The position numbers and the translations under genes are program-made. A DNA stretch of 64,000 bases from Trebonia sp963822615 (GTDB lineage Bacteria > Actinomycetota > Actinomycetes > Streptosporangiales > Streptosporangiaceae): the NCBI GenBank assembly GCA_963822615.1, contig CAWGIM010000021.1:930001-994000 (forward strand). The letters are read 5' to 3'. A model generated the notes under the pieces. That model saw only the letters and a list, made by a program, of their open reading frames with translations, did not search any database and was not told where the DNA came from. Each line of letters starts with the position of its first letter. Position 1 is the first letter of the stretch. Shown here piece by piece: positions 34,428 to 47,462 of this stretch.

Positions 34428-35951
34428 ATGACGAGCAGCACGCAAGCCACCCAGACCCCTAAGGTAGCGGTCAACGACATCGGGTCTGAGGAGGCATTCC
34501 TCGCCGCGATCGACGAGACCATCAAGTATTTCAACGACGGTGACATCGTCGAGGGAACCGTCGTCAAGGTCGACCGCGACGAGGTTTTGCTCGATATCGG
34601 CTACAAGACCGAAGGCGTCATCCCGTCCCGCGAGCTGTCGATCAAGCACGACGTCGACCCGCACGAGGTCGTCAAGACCGGCGAGCAGATCGAGGCCCTT
34701 GTCCTCCAGAAGGAAGACAAAGAAGGCCGCCTCATCCTGTCCAAGAAGCGGGCGCAGTACGAGCGCGCGTGGGGCACCATCGAGCGGATCAAGGAAGAGG
34801 ACGGCGTCGTCACCGGCACCGTCATCGAGGTCGTCAAGGGCGGCCTGATCCTCGACATCGGGCTGCGCGGCTTCCTGCCGGCGTCGCTGGTGGAGATGCG
34901 CCGGGTCCGTGACCTCCAGCCGTACGTCGGCAAGGAGATCGAAGCCAAGATCATCGAGCTGGACAAGAACCGCAACAACGTGGTCCTGTCCCGCCGTGCC
35001 TGGCTCGAGCAGACCCAGTCCGAGGTGCGCCACACCTTCCTCAACACCCTGCGCAAGGGCCAGATCCGCAAGGGCGTCGTCTCGTCGATCGTCAACTTCG
35101 GCGCGTTCGTCGACCTTGGCGGCGTAGACGGCCTGGTGCACGTGTCCGAGCTGTCCTGGAAGCACATCGACCACCCGGGCGAGGTGGTCGAGGTCGGCCA
35201 GGAGGTCACGGTCGAGGTCCTCGACGTGGACATGGACCGCGAGCGCGTCTCGCTGTCGCTCAAGTCCACCCAGGAAGACCCGTGGCAGCAGTTCGCCCGG
35301 ACTCACCAGATCGGCCAGGTCGTTCCCGGCCGGGTCACCAAGCTGGTGCCGTTCGGCGCGTTCGTGCGGGTCGAGGAGGGCATCGAGGGCCTGGTGCACA
35401 TCTCCGAGCTGGCCGACCGCCACGTGGAGATCCCGGAGCAGGTCGTGCAGGTGGGCGAGGAGATCTTCGTCAAGATCATCGACATCGACCTGGACCGGCG
35501 CCGGATCAGCCTGTCGCTCAAGCAGGCCAACGAGGGCACCGTCGGGGAGTCGGTCGGCGACGAGTTCGACCCGACCCTCTACGGCATGCCCGCGACCTAC
35601 GACGAGCAGGGCAACTACCTGTACCCCGAGGGCTTCGACTCGGAGAGCGGCGACTGGCTGCCCGGCTACGACGCGCAGCGTGAGGAGTGGGAGCGGCAGT
35701 ACGCCGAGGCCCGCTCTCGCTTCGAGGCGCACCGTCAGCAGATCGAGACGTCCCGCGCCAAGGCCGAGGAAGAGGGCACCGAGGAAGCCGTTGAGGGTGC
35801 CGTCGCCGCGGCCACCCCGCGCGGCCCGCGCGGCGGCAGCAGCCGCAGCGCGACCTCCAGCTCGGACAACGCCGCGCCGCAGGGCACCCTGGCCTCCGAC
35901 GAGGCCCTGGCCGCACTGCGCGACAAGCTGTCTGGTCAGGCCGGAGCCTGA
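34428..35951 (+). CDS. rpsA: 30S ribosomal protein S1
   Basis: Binds mRNA and the small ribosomal subunit during initiation. The 507-residue protein has four S1 RNA-binding domains, at about 35-105, 122-190, 205-275 and 292-362, each with the GxVxxVxxxGxFVxL-type pattern (for example GVVSSIVNFGAFVDLGG and GRVTKLVPFGAFVRVEEG). A charged, low-complexity tail follows (about 420-507), as in other actinobacterial S1 proteins. ATG 34428 is preceded by GGAG at 34410. A 36-bp palindrome downstream separates it from the convergent coaE. Confidence 0.98.
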   Translation: MTSSTQATQTPKVAVNDIGSEEAFLAAIDETIKYFNDGDIVEGTVVKVDRDEVLLDIGYKTEGVIPSRELSIKHDVDPHEVVKTGEQIEALVLQKEDKEGRLILSKKRAQYERAWGTIERIKEEDGVVTGTVIEVVKGGLILDIGLRGFLPASLVEMRRVRDLQPYVGKEIEAKIIELDKNRNNVVLSRRAWLEQTQSEVRHTFLNTLRKGQIRKGVVSSIVNFGAFVDLGGVDGLVHVSELSWKHIDHPGEVVEVGQEVTVEVLDVDMDRERVSLSLKSTQEDPWQQFARTHQIGQVVPGRVTKLVPFGAFVRVEEGIEGLVHISELADRHVEIPEQVVQVGEEIFVKIIDIDLDRRRISLSLKQANEGTVGESVGDEFDPTLYGMPATYDEQGNYLYPEGFDSESGDWLPGYDAQREEWERQYAEARSRFEAHRQQIETSRAKAEEEGTEEAVEGAVAAATPRGPRGGSSRSATSSSDNAAPQGTLASDEALAALRDKLSGQAGA

Positions 35952-35976
35952 GTTAGCGGCCGGTAACAAGCAAGGC

Positions 35977-35999
35977 TCATCCGAACGGGTGCGGCTGAC
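35977..35999 (+). repeat. dispersed intergenic motif, copy 2
   Basis: TCAT followed by CCGAACGGGTGCGGCTG and AC, 26 bases after the rpsA stop and directly abutting the terminator palindrome. It is the same motif as at 34082-34102 and 62456-62474. Confidence 0.85.
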
Positions 36000-36034
36000 T
36001 GCCCCGCCTCCCGCGATCGCGGGAGGCGGGGCAG
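35999..36034. terminator. 36-bp perfect palindrome between rpsA and coaE
   Basis: CTGCCCCGCCTCCCGCGA and its exact reverse complement meet without a loop, between two convergent genes. On the plus strand it is followed by GTCGTTTC; a 15-base direct repeat containing CAGCGTCGTTTC follows twice. It should end transcription from both sides. Confidence 0.88.
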
Positions 36035-36059
36035 CGTCGTTTCCAGGGCAGCGTCGTTT

Positions 36060-36671
36060 CTAGGGCTGCCCGGCCCGCGCCCGCAGCTCGCCCCACACCT
36101 CGGTCACCCGGCGGTCCAGGTCGGCGAGCGAACCGGAGTTGTCGATCACGATGTCGGCGATCGCCAGCCGCTGCTCCCTGGTCGCCTGCGCGGCCATCCG
36201 GGCCCGGGCCTGGTCCTCCGGCAGTCCCCGGGCCGCCAGCCGCGCCACCTGCACCTCGGGCGGCACGTCGACCACCACGATCAGGTCGAAGCCGCTTGAC
36301 CGCTGTCCCTCGGCCAGCAGCGGGATGTCGTGCACCAGGATCGCGGCGTCGCCGCCGGCCGCCAGCGCGGCCTCCTCGGCCGCCTGCAGGTGCTGGTGGA
36401 TCAGCGGGTGGGTGATGGCGTTGAGGGTGGCGCGGGCGTCGTCGTCGGTGAACACGATGCCCGCCAGCTTCGGCCGGTCGAGCGAGCCGTCGGCCCGCAG
36501 CACGCCCGGCCCGAAGGCGTCGGCGATCCGCGCCAGCCCCGGGGTGCCGGGCTCGACCACCGCCCGCGCGGCCTTGTCGCCGTCGAGTATCACCGCGCCG
36601 AGGGCGGCCAGCCGCTCGGACACCGCGCTCTTGCCCGACCCGATACCGCCCGTCAGCCCGACCCGCAGCAT
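36060..36671 (-). CDS. coaE: dephospho-CoA kinase
   Basis: Last step of coenzyme A synthesis: phosphorylates the 3'-hydroxyl of dephospho-CoA. The 203-residue protein opens with the P-loop LTGGIGSGKS, has DGDKAAR, FTDDDARATLNAITHPLI, VHDIPLLAE and REQRLAIADIVIDNSG, all typical of CoaE. Some relatives carry a C-terminal GrpB domain, not present here. ATG 36671 follows AAAGGA. The frame upstream is open without a stop into the preceding membrane protein gene. It is convergent with rpsA, the usual actinobacterial neighbour. Confidence 0.97.
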   Translation of the reverse strand: MLRVGLTGGIGSGKSAVSERLAALGAVILDGDKAARAVVEPGTPGLARIADAFGPGVLRADGSLDRPKLAGIVFTDDDARATLNAITHPLIHQHLQAAEEAALAAGGDAAILVHDIPLLAEGQRSSGFDLIVVVDVPPEVQVARLAARGLPEDQARARMAAQATREQRLAIADIVIDNSGSLADLDRRVTEVWGELRARAGQP

Positions 36672-38188
36672 GGCGCATCCTTTCCCGGCTCTCCCGCGCT
36701 TTCCGGGGTCACCATACGCCCCGCCCGCGCAGGCGCCAATCGGCGCGTGGCCGGGCCGCCGCCGCGGCTCGCGGCCGGCCCCGGCGGCACCGGCCGCGGC
36801 TGGCGCGGTTACCAGGCGGGCTGACCGGACACCGCCGCGGCCGGCACCGGCGGGTCTGCCCGCGGCGCGGTCTCCCGGGCGGTTGGCCGGGCCCGCCTCG
36901 GTCCGGCTTGCCAGCTCAGCCCACGCGTACAGGGCGACCGGGTAGATGAAGTAGCCGAAGCGGGTGGCCGGCGACAGCAGGAACAGCGCCGTCAGCCCGG
37001 CCGCGACCCGCCGGGCGGCCGCCGCCGGGGTGGCGGGCGGCGCGACCACCAGCGACGCCACGGTGCCAAGGCCGGCCGCCGCCAGCAGGACGAGCGCGGC
37101 CAGGTGGCCGCCGGGTCCGAGGGTGGCCAGCAGGTGCCCGGGCAGCGGGCTGGCGGCAGGCGACCTGGCCGCCGTGAGCCCGAGCGGGTACGCCACCGTG
37201 TTCTGCAGCAGGGAAGCCGGGTCGCCGAGGCCGCCGGCGCCAGCGCCGCGACGAGCCCGGCCGCGGCCGCGAGCGTGACGGCGGTGAACCGCACCGCGGA
37301 GCGCGCGCCGTCCCGGGTAGCGACCATGACCGCGATCACCGCCAGGGCCGGCCAGGCGGTGTACTTCATCGCGCACGCGACCCCCAGGACCACGGCCGCC
37401 AGCACGGCGTCCCGGGAGCTGGCGGCGCCCGGGCCGCCGCTGCGGGCGCTGCGGGCGCTGCGGGCCAGCAGCGCCAGCGCCAGGCAGCTGAGGGCGATGA
37501 CCGGCGGATCGGTGATCCCCATGGTCAGCGGGAACGCCATGACCGGGCAGGCGAGCCAGAACGCGGCCTGGCCGAGGGCGCCGCGCCGCCCGCGGCCTGC
37601 CCCGCCCGCCCGGCCGACCGCCCGGCCGCCCGCCCCGCCGTCCGGCCCGTCCGGCCCGGCTGGCCCCGCTGGCTCGGCTGGCCGGCCCAGGGTGACCCGC
37701 GCGGCCGCGTAGAGCAGCAGGAACGTCACCGCGATGAGCGCCGGCCAGGTCTGGCCGGGCAAGCCGAGCGCTCCCGGCAGCCCGAACAGCGCCATCACCG
37801 GCAGGTACGGGTTGTAGGCGAGCCAGCCGCCGGCCGCCAGGGCCGGCCGCGGCAGGTAGGGCGATCCGTGGTGCAGCAGCAGCACCCCTGACCTGGCCAC
37901 CACCGCGACGTCCGGGGGAGTGGGCTCGCGCGTCAGCAGCCACAGGGCCGGCAGCGCCAGTGCCCCCGCGCAGGCCGCCGCGAGCGCCAGCCCGGCGCCC
38001 CAGGCCTGCCGCCTGGCCGCGGCCGCGATCACCGCCGCGGCCGCGTAACCGCCCGCCGCCCAGGCGCCCCACCAGTGCTCCAGGCCCGGGCCGCTGAACA
38101 GCGCTACCCCGGCCGCGTAGACCGCGAAGGCCGCGTAGCAGAGGGCACGGCGGCGGCTAGCCGACATGGCGGCGATCCGGGTTCTCAT
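36672..38188 (-). CDS. GT87/DUF2029-like polytopic membrane protein, frameshifted
   Basis: Many hydrophobic helices and segments such as VVARSGVLLLHHGSPYL and YNPYLPVMALFGLPG recall GT87/DUF2029 mannosyltransferase-like membrane enzymes that use polyprenyl-linked sugars. The first 300 or so codons read in one frame up to LVAALAP; from DPASLLQNTVAYPLGL the frame changes (near 37225-37260), and one missing base would explain it. After the last helix (FGYFIYPVALYAWAELAS) the frame runs on as a low-complexity 80-residue tail straight into coaE with no stop, so the true 3' end is unknown. ATG 38188 is one possible start, ATG 38167 another. Substrate unknown. Confidence 0.7.
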
Positions 38189-38308
38189 GCGTCCGAGCCT
38201 GCCGGGTGCCCGGGCGGCCGGCCATCCGGCCAGACCCCGAAAAGACCCGGAACCGGACCCTACCGGTACCCGGAGGCTGGCTCCAGGACGCTGGCGCGGG
38301 CCTTACCG

Positions 38309-38420
38309 CGGCCAGCCCCCCGGTCCCGGCCAGCCCCCCGGTCCCGGCCAGCCCCCGGTCCCGGCCGGCCCCCGGTCCCGGCCAGCCCCCGTCCCGGCCG
38401 CCCCCGTCCCGGCCGGCCGA
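38309..38420. repeat. degenerate 16-18-bp tandem repeat upstream of uvrB
   Basis: About seven units of the type CCCCCGGTCCCGGCCAG, with small length changes between copies (some lack GGT or the final AG). It fills most of the 298-base divergent gap between the membrane protein gene and uvrB. Confidence 0.88.
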
Positions 38421-38486
38421 CCCGCGCCGGAATGTCGGCCCCCCGCCGTAGAGTTGCACTAGTGGTTAGTCAAGAGGAGGTGGCGC

Positions 38487-40625
<2,139 letters not shown>

Positions 40626-40690
40626 CTTCGCCTCGCGCATAACGGGACTTCCGGGGCGATCGGGATTTAACCGGCGATAGAGTGCGAGCC

Positions 40691-41680
40691 ATGCCCTGGG
40701 TGGTGCGGGAGGCAGTGCGCGACCTCAACCGCGTGGTCGGGCGGCGCTGGCATGCTATCGACCCGCTGCTGCCCGACCCGCTGACCCTGCCCGCCGGGTG
40801 CGGCGAGCCGCTGGTCGTCAACGGTGACGGCCGCCGGATGGTCGGCCTCGGGGTCTGCGTGCACCAGCACATTCCGCCGCAGTCGCTCAACCAGACCTGG
40901 GGCGCGGCCGACCGCTTCACCCTGGTTCCCCGGCTGGCCGGGCAGGACGTGGCGGGCCCGGCCGACCAGCTGCTCGCCCAGTGGCGTGACCACCTGGCCG
41001 CCGTCGGGGCGGCCCGCGGGCCGGACACCTCGGCCAGCGTGGTCTGGCCGAGCCTGGACATCTCCGGCGTGCAGGCCCTGCTGCGCCACGGCCTGGCGCC
41101 GGTCACCGTGATCGCCGCCCGGCCCCGCCCGGCCGTCACCGCGCCCCCGGGGGCGGGCGAGCGGGACCGGGCCGCGGCGCGCGCCTTCGGCGTGACCATC
41201 AGGGACGCCAGGCCGGGCGACGCGGAGGCAGTGCTCGACCTTGAGCTGCGGCTAATCCGCTACGACATGCACTTCGGCGGCCCGGTCTGGCGGCCCGACA
41301 CCGCCCGGCTGGTCCGCGAGGAGATCCGCGGCAGCCTCGCCCGCGGCCAGACCTGGACCTGGCTGGCCGAGCGGAACGGCCGCCCGGTCGGCCTGCTGGT
41401 GGCCCAGCCGCCCCAGGAGGCGGGCTGGATCGCGGGCATGACCAGCCGGTCACCCGCCGCCTACCTGCAGACGATGTTCGTGGACGCCGACGAGCGCGGT
41501 ACCGGCATCGGCGCCGCCCTGGTCAGGAACCTGCACGCGCGGCTGGACGGGGCGGGCGTCGCGGTCACGCTGCTGCACCATAGCCAGGTCAACCCGCTGT
41601 CGGCCCCGTTCTGGTACCGGATGGGGTACCGGCCGCTGTGGACGAGCTGGGAGGCGCGCCCGGCCAGCGCGCTCAGGTGA
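40691..41680 (+). CDS. GNAT family N-acetyltransferase
   Basis: A 329-residue protein. The N-terminal half (about 1-165) is a family-specific region without a motif I know; the C-terminal half (about 170-315) is a GNAT domain: IRDARPGDAEAVLDLELRLI, a long helix with EEIRG, then FVDADERGTGIGAALVRNL, the acetyl-CoA pyrophosphate loop, and SAPFWYRMGYRPLW, the usual last strands. The acceptor substrate cannot be told. ATG 40691 is chosen; a GTG at 40682 is possible. It sits between uvrB and a DMT transporter gene without clear link. Confidence 0.88.
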   Translation: MPWVVREAVRDLNRVVGRRWHAIDPLLPDPLTLPAGCGEPLVVNGDGRRMVGLGVCVHQHIPPQSLNQTWGAADRFTLVPRLAGQDVAGPADQLLAQWRDHLAAVGAARGPDTSASVVWPSLDISGVQALLRHGLAPVTVIAARPRPAVTAPPGAGERDRAAARAFGVTIRDARPGDAEAVLDLELRLIRYDMHFGGPVWRPDTARLVREEIRGSLARGQTWTWLAERNGRPVGLLVAQPPQEAGWIAGMTSRSPAAYLQTMFVDADERGTGIGAALVRNLHARLDGAGVAVTLLHHSQVNPLSAPFWYRMGYRPLWTSWEARPASALR

Positions 41681-41732
41681 GGGCGCCAGCTGGAGATCAA
41701 CTGACCGCTAGCTGAGAGCGTATGCTGGACAT

Positions 41733-42695
41733 ATGCTCGCGAGCCTCGTCGCCGCCGTCGTGGCGGCGTTGTGCTACGGGGTCGCCTCGGTCATGCAGGC
41801 GGTCGCGGTGCGGGAGGCGAGCCACCGCTCCCAGTTCCAGGCTGGCCCGGGCGGGGTGGACCCGGGCCTGATCCCGCGCATGCTGCACCAGTGGCGGTTC
41901 GTCGCCAGCATGGTCATCGACCTGTGCGGCTTCCTGGCCCAGCTCGTCGCGCTGCAGCGGCTGCCGCTGTTCGCCGTCCAGGCGATGGTGGCGGCGAACC
42001 TGGCGGTGGTGGCGGTCCTGGCCACGCTGCTCATCGGCGCGTCGCTGTCGCTGCGCGAGTGGGCGGCGGTGATCGGCGTGGTGGCGGGCGTGGGGCTGCT
42101 CGGTTCATCGGCCGGCGCCGAGGGCGCCAGCCACGGGGGCCTGATGTTCAAGGTGGTGCTGATCGCCGCGACCGGGGCCCTGGGGCTGGCCGGCCTCATC
42201 GCCGCCCGGCTGCTGCGCGAGCCCGCCCGCACCCTGGTGCTCGGCACCGTGGCCGGCTTCGGCTTCGGCGCGGTGGGCATCGCCGCCCGCGTGCTCGACG
42301 GGTTCGCGCCGCTCGCGCTGCTGCGCGACCCCGCCGCCTACGCGGTGGTGGCGGCGGGCATCATCTCCTTCGTCTTCTACGCCACCGCCCTCGAGGGCGG
42401 CAGCGTCACCGTCGCGACCTCGGCGGTGGTGCTGGCGGAGACGCTGCCGCCGGCCGTGGTGGGCTTGCTGTTCCTCGGTGACACCACCCGCCCCGGCCTC
42501 ACCCCGGTCGCCGCCGTCGGCTTCGCCCTCGCGGTGGCGAGCGCGGTGCTGCTGGCGCGGTTCGGCGAGGCGGATCACCAGCCCGTGAAGGGACCGGACG
42601 AGCCGCCATCGGGGTCGTCCGCCGACGCCCAGATCCCATCCCAGGACCACCGGGCGGCCGCCCCCGGCCGGCGCCATCCTGGCGTTACGTCCTAG
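41733..42695 (+). CDS. EamA/DMT-like membrane transporter
   Basis: A 320-residue protein with about nine or ten hydrophobic helices in two repeats, from LVAAVVAALCYGVASVMQAV to AVGFALAVASAVLLARFG, as in the drug/metabolite transporter superfamily (the magnesium-transporter NIPA-like or EamA branch). The C-terminal 40 residues are hydrophilic. Substrate unknown. It lies 112 bases before pyrG. Confidence 0.85.
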   Translation: MLASLVAAVVAALCYGVASVMQAVAVREASHRSQFQAGPGGVDPGLIPRMLHQWRFVASMVIDLCGFLAQLVALQRLPLFAVQAMVAANLAVVAVLATLLIGASLSLREWAAVIGVVAGVGLLGSSAGAEGASHGGLMFKVVLIAATGALGLAGLIAARLLREPARTLVLGTVAGFGFGAVGIAARVLDGFAPLALLRDPAAYAVVAAGIISFVFYATALEGGSVTVATSAVVLAETLPPAVVGLLFLGDTTRPGLTPVAAVGFALAVASAVLLARFGEADHQPVKGPDEPPSGSSADAQIPSQDHRAAAPGRRHPGVTS

Positions 42696-42807
42696 CGGGA
42701 CCGGGCAATCCGCGCCTGACCAGGCGACACCCGCCGCGCCGTGTTATCCTGGTGGCCCGTGGACCTGCGGATATACGCCGCATCATCGACGACCACGGGA
42801 GTCCATT

Positions 42808-44514
<1,707 letters not shown>

Positions 44515-44582
44515 GCAGGGCGGGCGGGCAGGACTAGGCCGGGATAGGGCGGGCAGGACCAGATGGAATAGGCTTCCTAGCC

Positions 44583-45185
44583 ATGGTCGAGGATCCTCCC
44601 CCCGCGAGCTGGCCGGTGGCCGCCAGCGAGGAACTGTTCAGCCGGTGGCTGATCACCGTGCGTCAAGACAAGGTCGAGCTGCCCGATAAGGAGTACGCCG
44701 AACGGGTGGCGCTGACTCACCCCGGCGCCGTCGCGATCCTCGCCCTCGACGAGCGGGACCAGGTGCTGATGATCCGCCAGTACCGGCACCCGGCGGCCCG
44801 GGAGCTGTGGGAGATCCCGGCCGGGCTGCGCGACGTCAGCGGCGAGGCCCTGGTAGACACCGCGCGCCGCGAGCTGCTTGAGGAGACCGGCCACGCCGCC
44901 AGCGAGTGGCACACCCTGGTCGACTCCTATTCCTCGCCCGGGATCACCGACGAGAAGATCAGGATCTTCCTGGCCCGCGGCCTGCGCCCGGCCGAGTCGG
45001 ACTACCAGCGCGAGGGCGAGGAGAAGTTCTTGCGGACTAGCTGGGTGCCGCTGGCCGAGGCGGTCGACGCCGCGCTGGCCGGGAAGCTGCACAACGGCGC
45101 CACCATCCAGGGCATCCTGGCCGCGTACATCGCCAGCTCGCGGGGCTTCTCCGGGCTGCGGGCAGCGGACCAGCCGGAGCGCTAG
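44583..45185 (+). CDS. Nudix hydrolase, ADP-ribose pyrophosphatase-like
   Basis: A 200-residue protein. Its Nudix box begins GLRDVSGEALVDTARRELLE and continues ETGH, near residues 80-103, with all catalytic Glu residues. The proline and RQYRHPAARELWEIPAG upstream are typical of the ADP-ribose pyrophosphatase branch, which hydrolyses ADP-ribose to AMP and ribose 5-phosphate. Neighbours pyrG, ald and xerD are the usual actinobacterial set. Confidence 0.93.
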   Translation: MVEDPPPASWPVAASEELFSRWLITVRQDKVELPDKEYAERVALTHPGAVAILALDERDQVLMIRQYRHPAARELWEIPAGLRDVSGEALVDTARRELLEETGHAASEWHTLVDSYSSPGITDEKIRIFLARGLRPAESDYQREGEEKFLRTSWVPLAEAVDAALAGKLHNGATIQGILAAYIASSRGFSGLRAADQPER

Positions 45186-45277
45186 ACGCCGCGGGGAAAG
45201 AATCCCTTCACCCTTTGTTAACTCAGAGTCCCTATCTGGGTACGTTCCGTCATTGAGGGCGGGCGAGCGGGGGGCGC

Positions 45278-46411
45278 ATGAGGATCGGCATCCCGGCCGA
45301 GGTGAGCAATAGCGAGTTCCGGGTGGCGATCACCCCGGCGGGCGTCCACGAGCTGGCCCGGCTCGGCCACCAGGTGGTGATCGAAGCGGGGGCCGGGGCA
45401 GGCTCCTCGCTCCCGGACGAGGAGTTCGCCGCCGCCGGAGCGGTCATCGGGCCGACCGCGGACGAGGTCTGGGACAACGCCGACCTGGTGCTGAAGGTCA
45501 AGGAGCCGGCCCCGGGGGAGTACGGCCGGCTGCGGCCCGGGCTGATCCTGTTCAGCTACCTGCACCTGGCCGCCTCCCGGCCGTGCACCGAGGCGCTGCT
45601 CGACCGCCGGGTAACCGCCATCGGCTATGAGACCGTCCGCCTGCCGGACGGCTCACTGCCGCTGCTGGCGCCGATGTCCGAGGTCGCCGGGCGGATGGCC
45701 CCCCAGGTCGGCGCGCACTACCTGCAGCTCGACGGCGGCCCGCTGAGCGGCCGCGGGGTGCTGCTCGGCGGCGTGCCCGGCGGCTACGCGGCCAAGGTGG
45801 TGGTGCTCGGCGCGGGCACCTCGGGCCTGAACGCGGCCGCGGTGGCCCTCGGCCTGCAGGCCGAGGTGCTGCTGCTTGACCGCGACGTCAGCCGGCTGCG
45901 CCGGGCCGACGCCATCTGCCGGGGGCACCTGCGCACGGTGGTGTCAACCGCCTACGAGATCGAGCGCGCCGTGCTCGACGCCGACCTGGTGATCGGGGCG
46001 GTCCTGGTGCCCGGGGCCAGGACCCCGGTGCTGATCGACACCGACCTGGTGAAGCGGATGAAGCCCGGCTCGGTGCTGGTCGACGTCTCCGTCGACCAGG
46101 GCGGCTGCTTCGAGGGCTCCCGCCCCACCACCCACGCCGAGCCGGTCTACCGGGTGCACGACTCCGTGTTCTACTGCGTCGCCAACATGCCGGGCGCGGT
46201 CCCGCACACCTCCACCTACGCCCTCACCAACGTCACCCTCCCGTACGCGGTGCAGATCGCCAACCGCGGCTGGCGCGAGGCGCTGCGCAACGACGACACC
46301 CTCGCCCACGGCCTCAACGCCCACGACGGCGCCCTCACCTGCGCCCCGGTCGCGCGGGCACACGCCCTGCCCTGCGTCCCGCTGGCCACCGCCCTCGTCC
46401 GGGACGGCTGA
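45278..46411 (+). CDS. ald: alanine dehydrogenase
   Basis: NAD-dependent oxidative deamination of L-alanine to pyruvate and ammonia. 377 residues: MRIGIPAEVSNSEFRVAITP at the start with the substrate-binding region, EYGRLRPGLILFSYLHLA, then the NAD Rossmann motif VVLGAGTSGLNAA near 170 and the catalytic-loop region DVSVDQGGCFEGSRPTTH. The AT-rich 45200-45250 segment upstream (TTGTTA at 45215) probably carries the promoter. Like the glutamate genes at the left it links carbon and nitrogen metabolism. Confidence 0.97.
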   Translation: MRIGIPAEVSNSEFRVAITPAGVHELARLGHQVVIEAGAGAGSSLPDEEFAAAGAVIGPTADEVWDNADLVLKVKEPAPGEYGRLRPGLILFSYLHLAASRPCTEALLDRRVTAIGYETVRLPDGSLPLLAPMSEVAGRMAPQVGAHYLQLDGGPLSGRGVLLGGVPGGYAAKVVVLGAGTSGLNAAAVALGLQAEVLLLDRDVSRLRRADAICRGHLRTVVSTAYEIERAVLDADLVIGAVLVPGARTPVLIDTDLVKRMKPGSVLVDVSVDQGGCFEGSRPTTHAEPVYRVHDSVFYCVANMPGAVPHTSTYALTNVTLPYAVQIANRGWREALRNDDTLAHGLNAHDGALTCAPVARAHALPCVPLATALVRDG

Positions 46412-46521
46412 GCCGGACCGCACCCGCTGGGCCGGGAAGTTAGAATTTGCGAGATGCTGTGACTTCGCGAGATGCTGTGACAACGACGGACAAGGTCGCG
46501 ACTCGGCTACCGGGATGGCGC

Positions 46522-47445
46522 ATGGAATCACCGGCTCCGCTGCCCGCGCAGCGGCATCTCTACGGATGGCTGCTGCGCGCCGCTTCCTGGTTCGTGCGGG
46601 CGGTCGGCCTGGTAGCGGTCCTGGCCGGCTTCGGCGCGTGGCACGCGCCGGGCTGGACGTTAAAGGGAATCCTGCTCGGCGCTTCGCTGGCCGGCGTCAT
46701 GTTCACGATCGTCGGGCTGGAAATGAGCAAGCGCGCGCGGCGGCACCTGGTGCCGACTGGGCCGGCTGACAGCCTCGGAGGCGGCGCCTACGTGCTCTAC
46801 CTGCGGCCGTTCAGCCTGGACGAGACCATGAGCGGGTTCGGCTCGCGGTTCGACAACACGCCCGTGAGCGCGTTCCAGTCCGGCCGGACGTACGAGGAAC
46901 TGCTGGCGAGGATGTTCCGGGAGTTCGGCCCGCTGGTGACCGTGGGACGCCCGGGCGAGCCGCTGCCGCGGGGATCCGGTGCGCGCCGCGTCTACCTCCC
47001 GTCATCCGGGTGGGAGCCGGTCGTCGCCGGGCTGATCGCCGGCGCGCGGGTCGTCATACTCGGCGCCGGACCGGGCGCGGGCACGGTCTGGGAGTACGTG
47101 CAGGTGCTGCGGGGCGGCGACCCGTCGCGTTTTCTCGTCCTGGTCACCGACACGGCCCGCTACGAGCGCTTCCGGGAGCTGGCCACGGCGGCGGCGAGCG
47201 AGGCGCTGACCGAACTGCGGGAGCGGCACGGACACTCGTTTGAGGCGCCGGACCTGCCAGAGCTCCCGCCCCCGGCCAAGCCGAAGTGGGGGGTGACACC
47301 CTCCTACTTCCGGGCCATGGTGTTCTTCGACTCAGGCTGGGAGGCCGACCTGGAGTTCTTCGGTGCTACCAACGACAGGGGCGCGCTTAAGCCGGTGCTG
47401 GCCCACCTGCGGGCCGGGGCCGGGGCCGGCGGCAGGCCCAAGTAG
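46522..47445 (+). CDS. membrane protein with LRPF-type cytosolic domain, unknown function
   Basis: About 307 residues. Two helices near 17-35 and 45-62 are followed by a soluble domain with YVLYLRPFSLDE (near 90), TYEELLARMFREFGPLVTVGRPGEPLP, and GARVVILGAGPGAGTVWEYVQVL. This pattern recurs in an actinobacterial family; the GxxWE segment and alternating strands look like a TIR-related or Rossmann-like fold, which is an inference. ATG 46522 is my start, before the first helix; the frame is open from TTG 46447, where a 15-base sequence (GCGAGATGCTGTGAC) occurs twice. It interrupts the usual ald-xerD-parA neighbourhood. Confidence 0.75.
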   Translation: MESPAPLPAQRHLYGWLLRAASWFVRAVGLVAVLAGFGAWHAPGWTLKGILLGASLAGVMFTIVGLEMSKRARRHLVPTGPADSLGGGAYVLYLRPFSLDETMSGFGSRFDNTPVSAFQSGRTYEELLARMFREFGPLVTVGRPGEPLPRGSGARRVYLPSSGWEPVVAGLIAGARVVILGAGPGAGTVWEYVQVLRGGDPSRFLVLVTDTARYERFRELATAAASEALTELRERHGHSFEAPDLPELPPPAKPKWGVTPSYFRAMVFFDSGWEADLEFFGATNDRGALKPVLAHLRAGAGAGGRPK

Positions 47446-47462
47446 CGGCTACCATCGCCAGC

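Noticed and set aside
38309..38420. CRISPR array
   Set aside because: The repeats are 16-18 bases with no spacers between them and no cas genes nearby.
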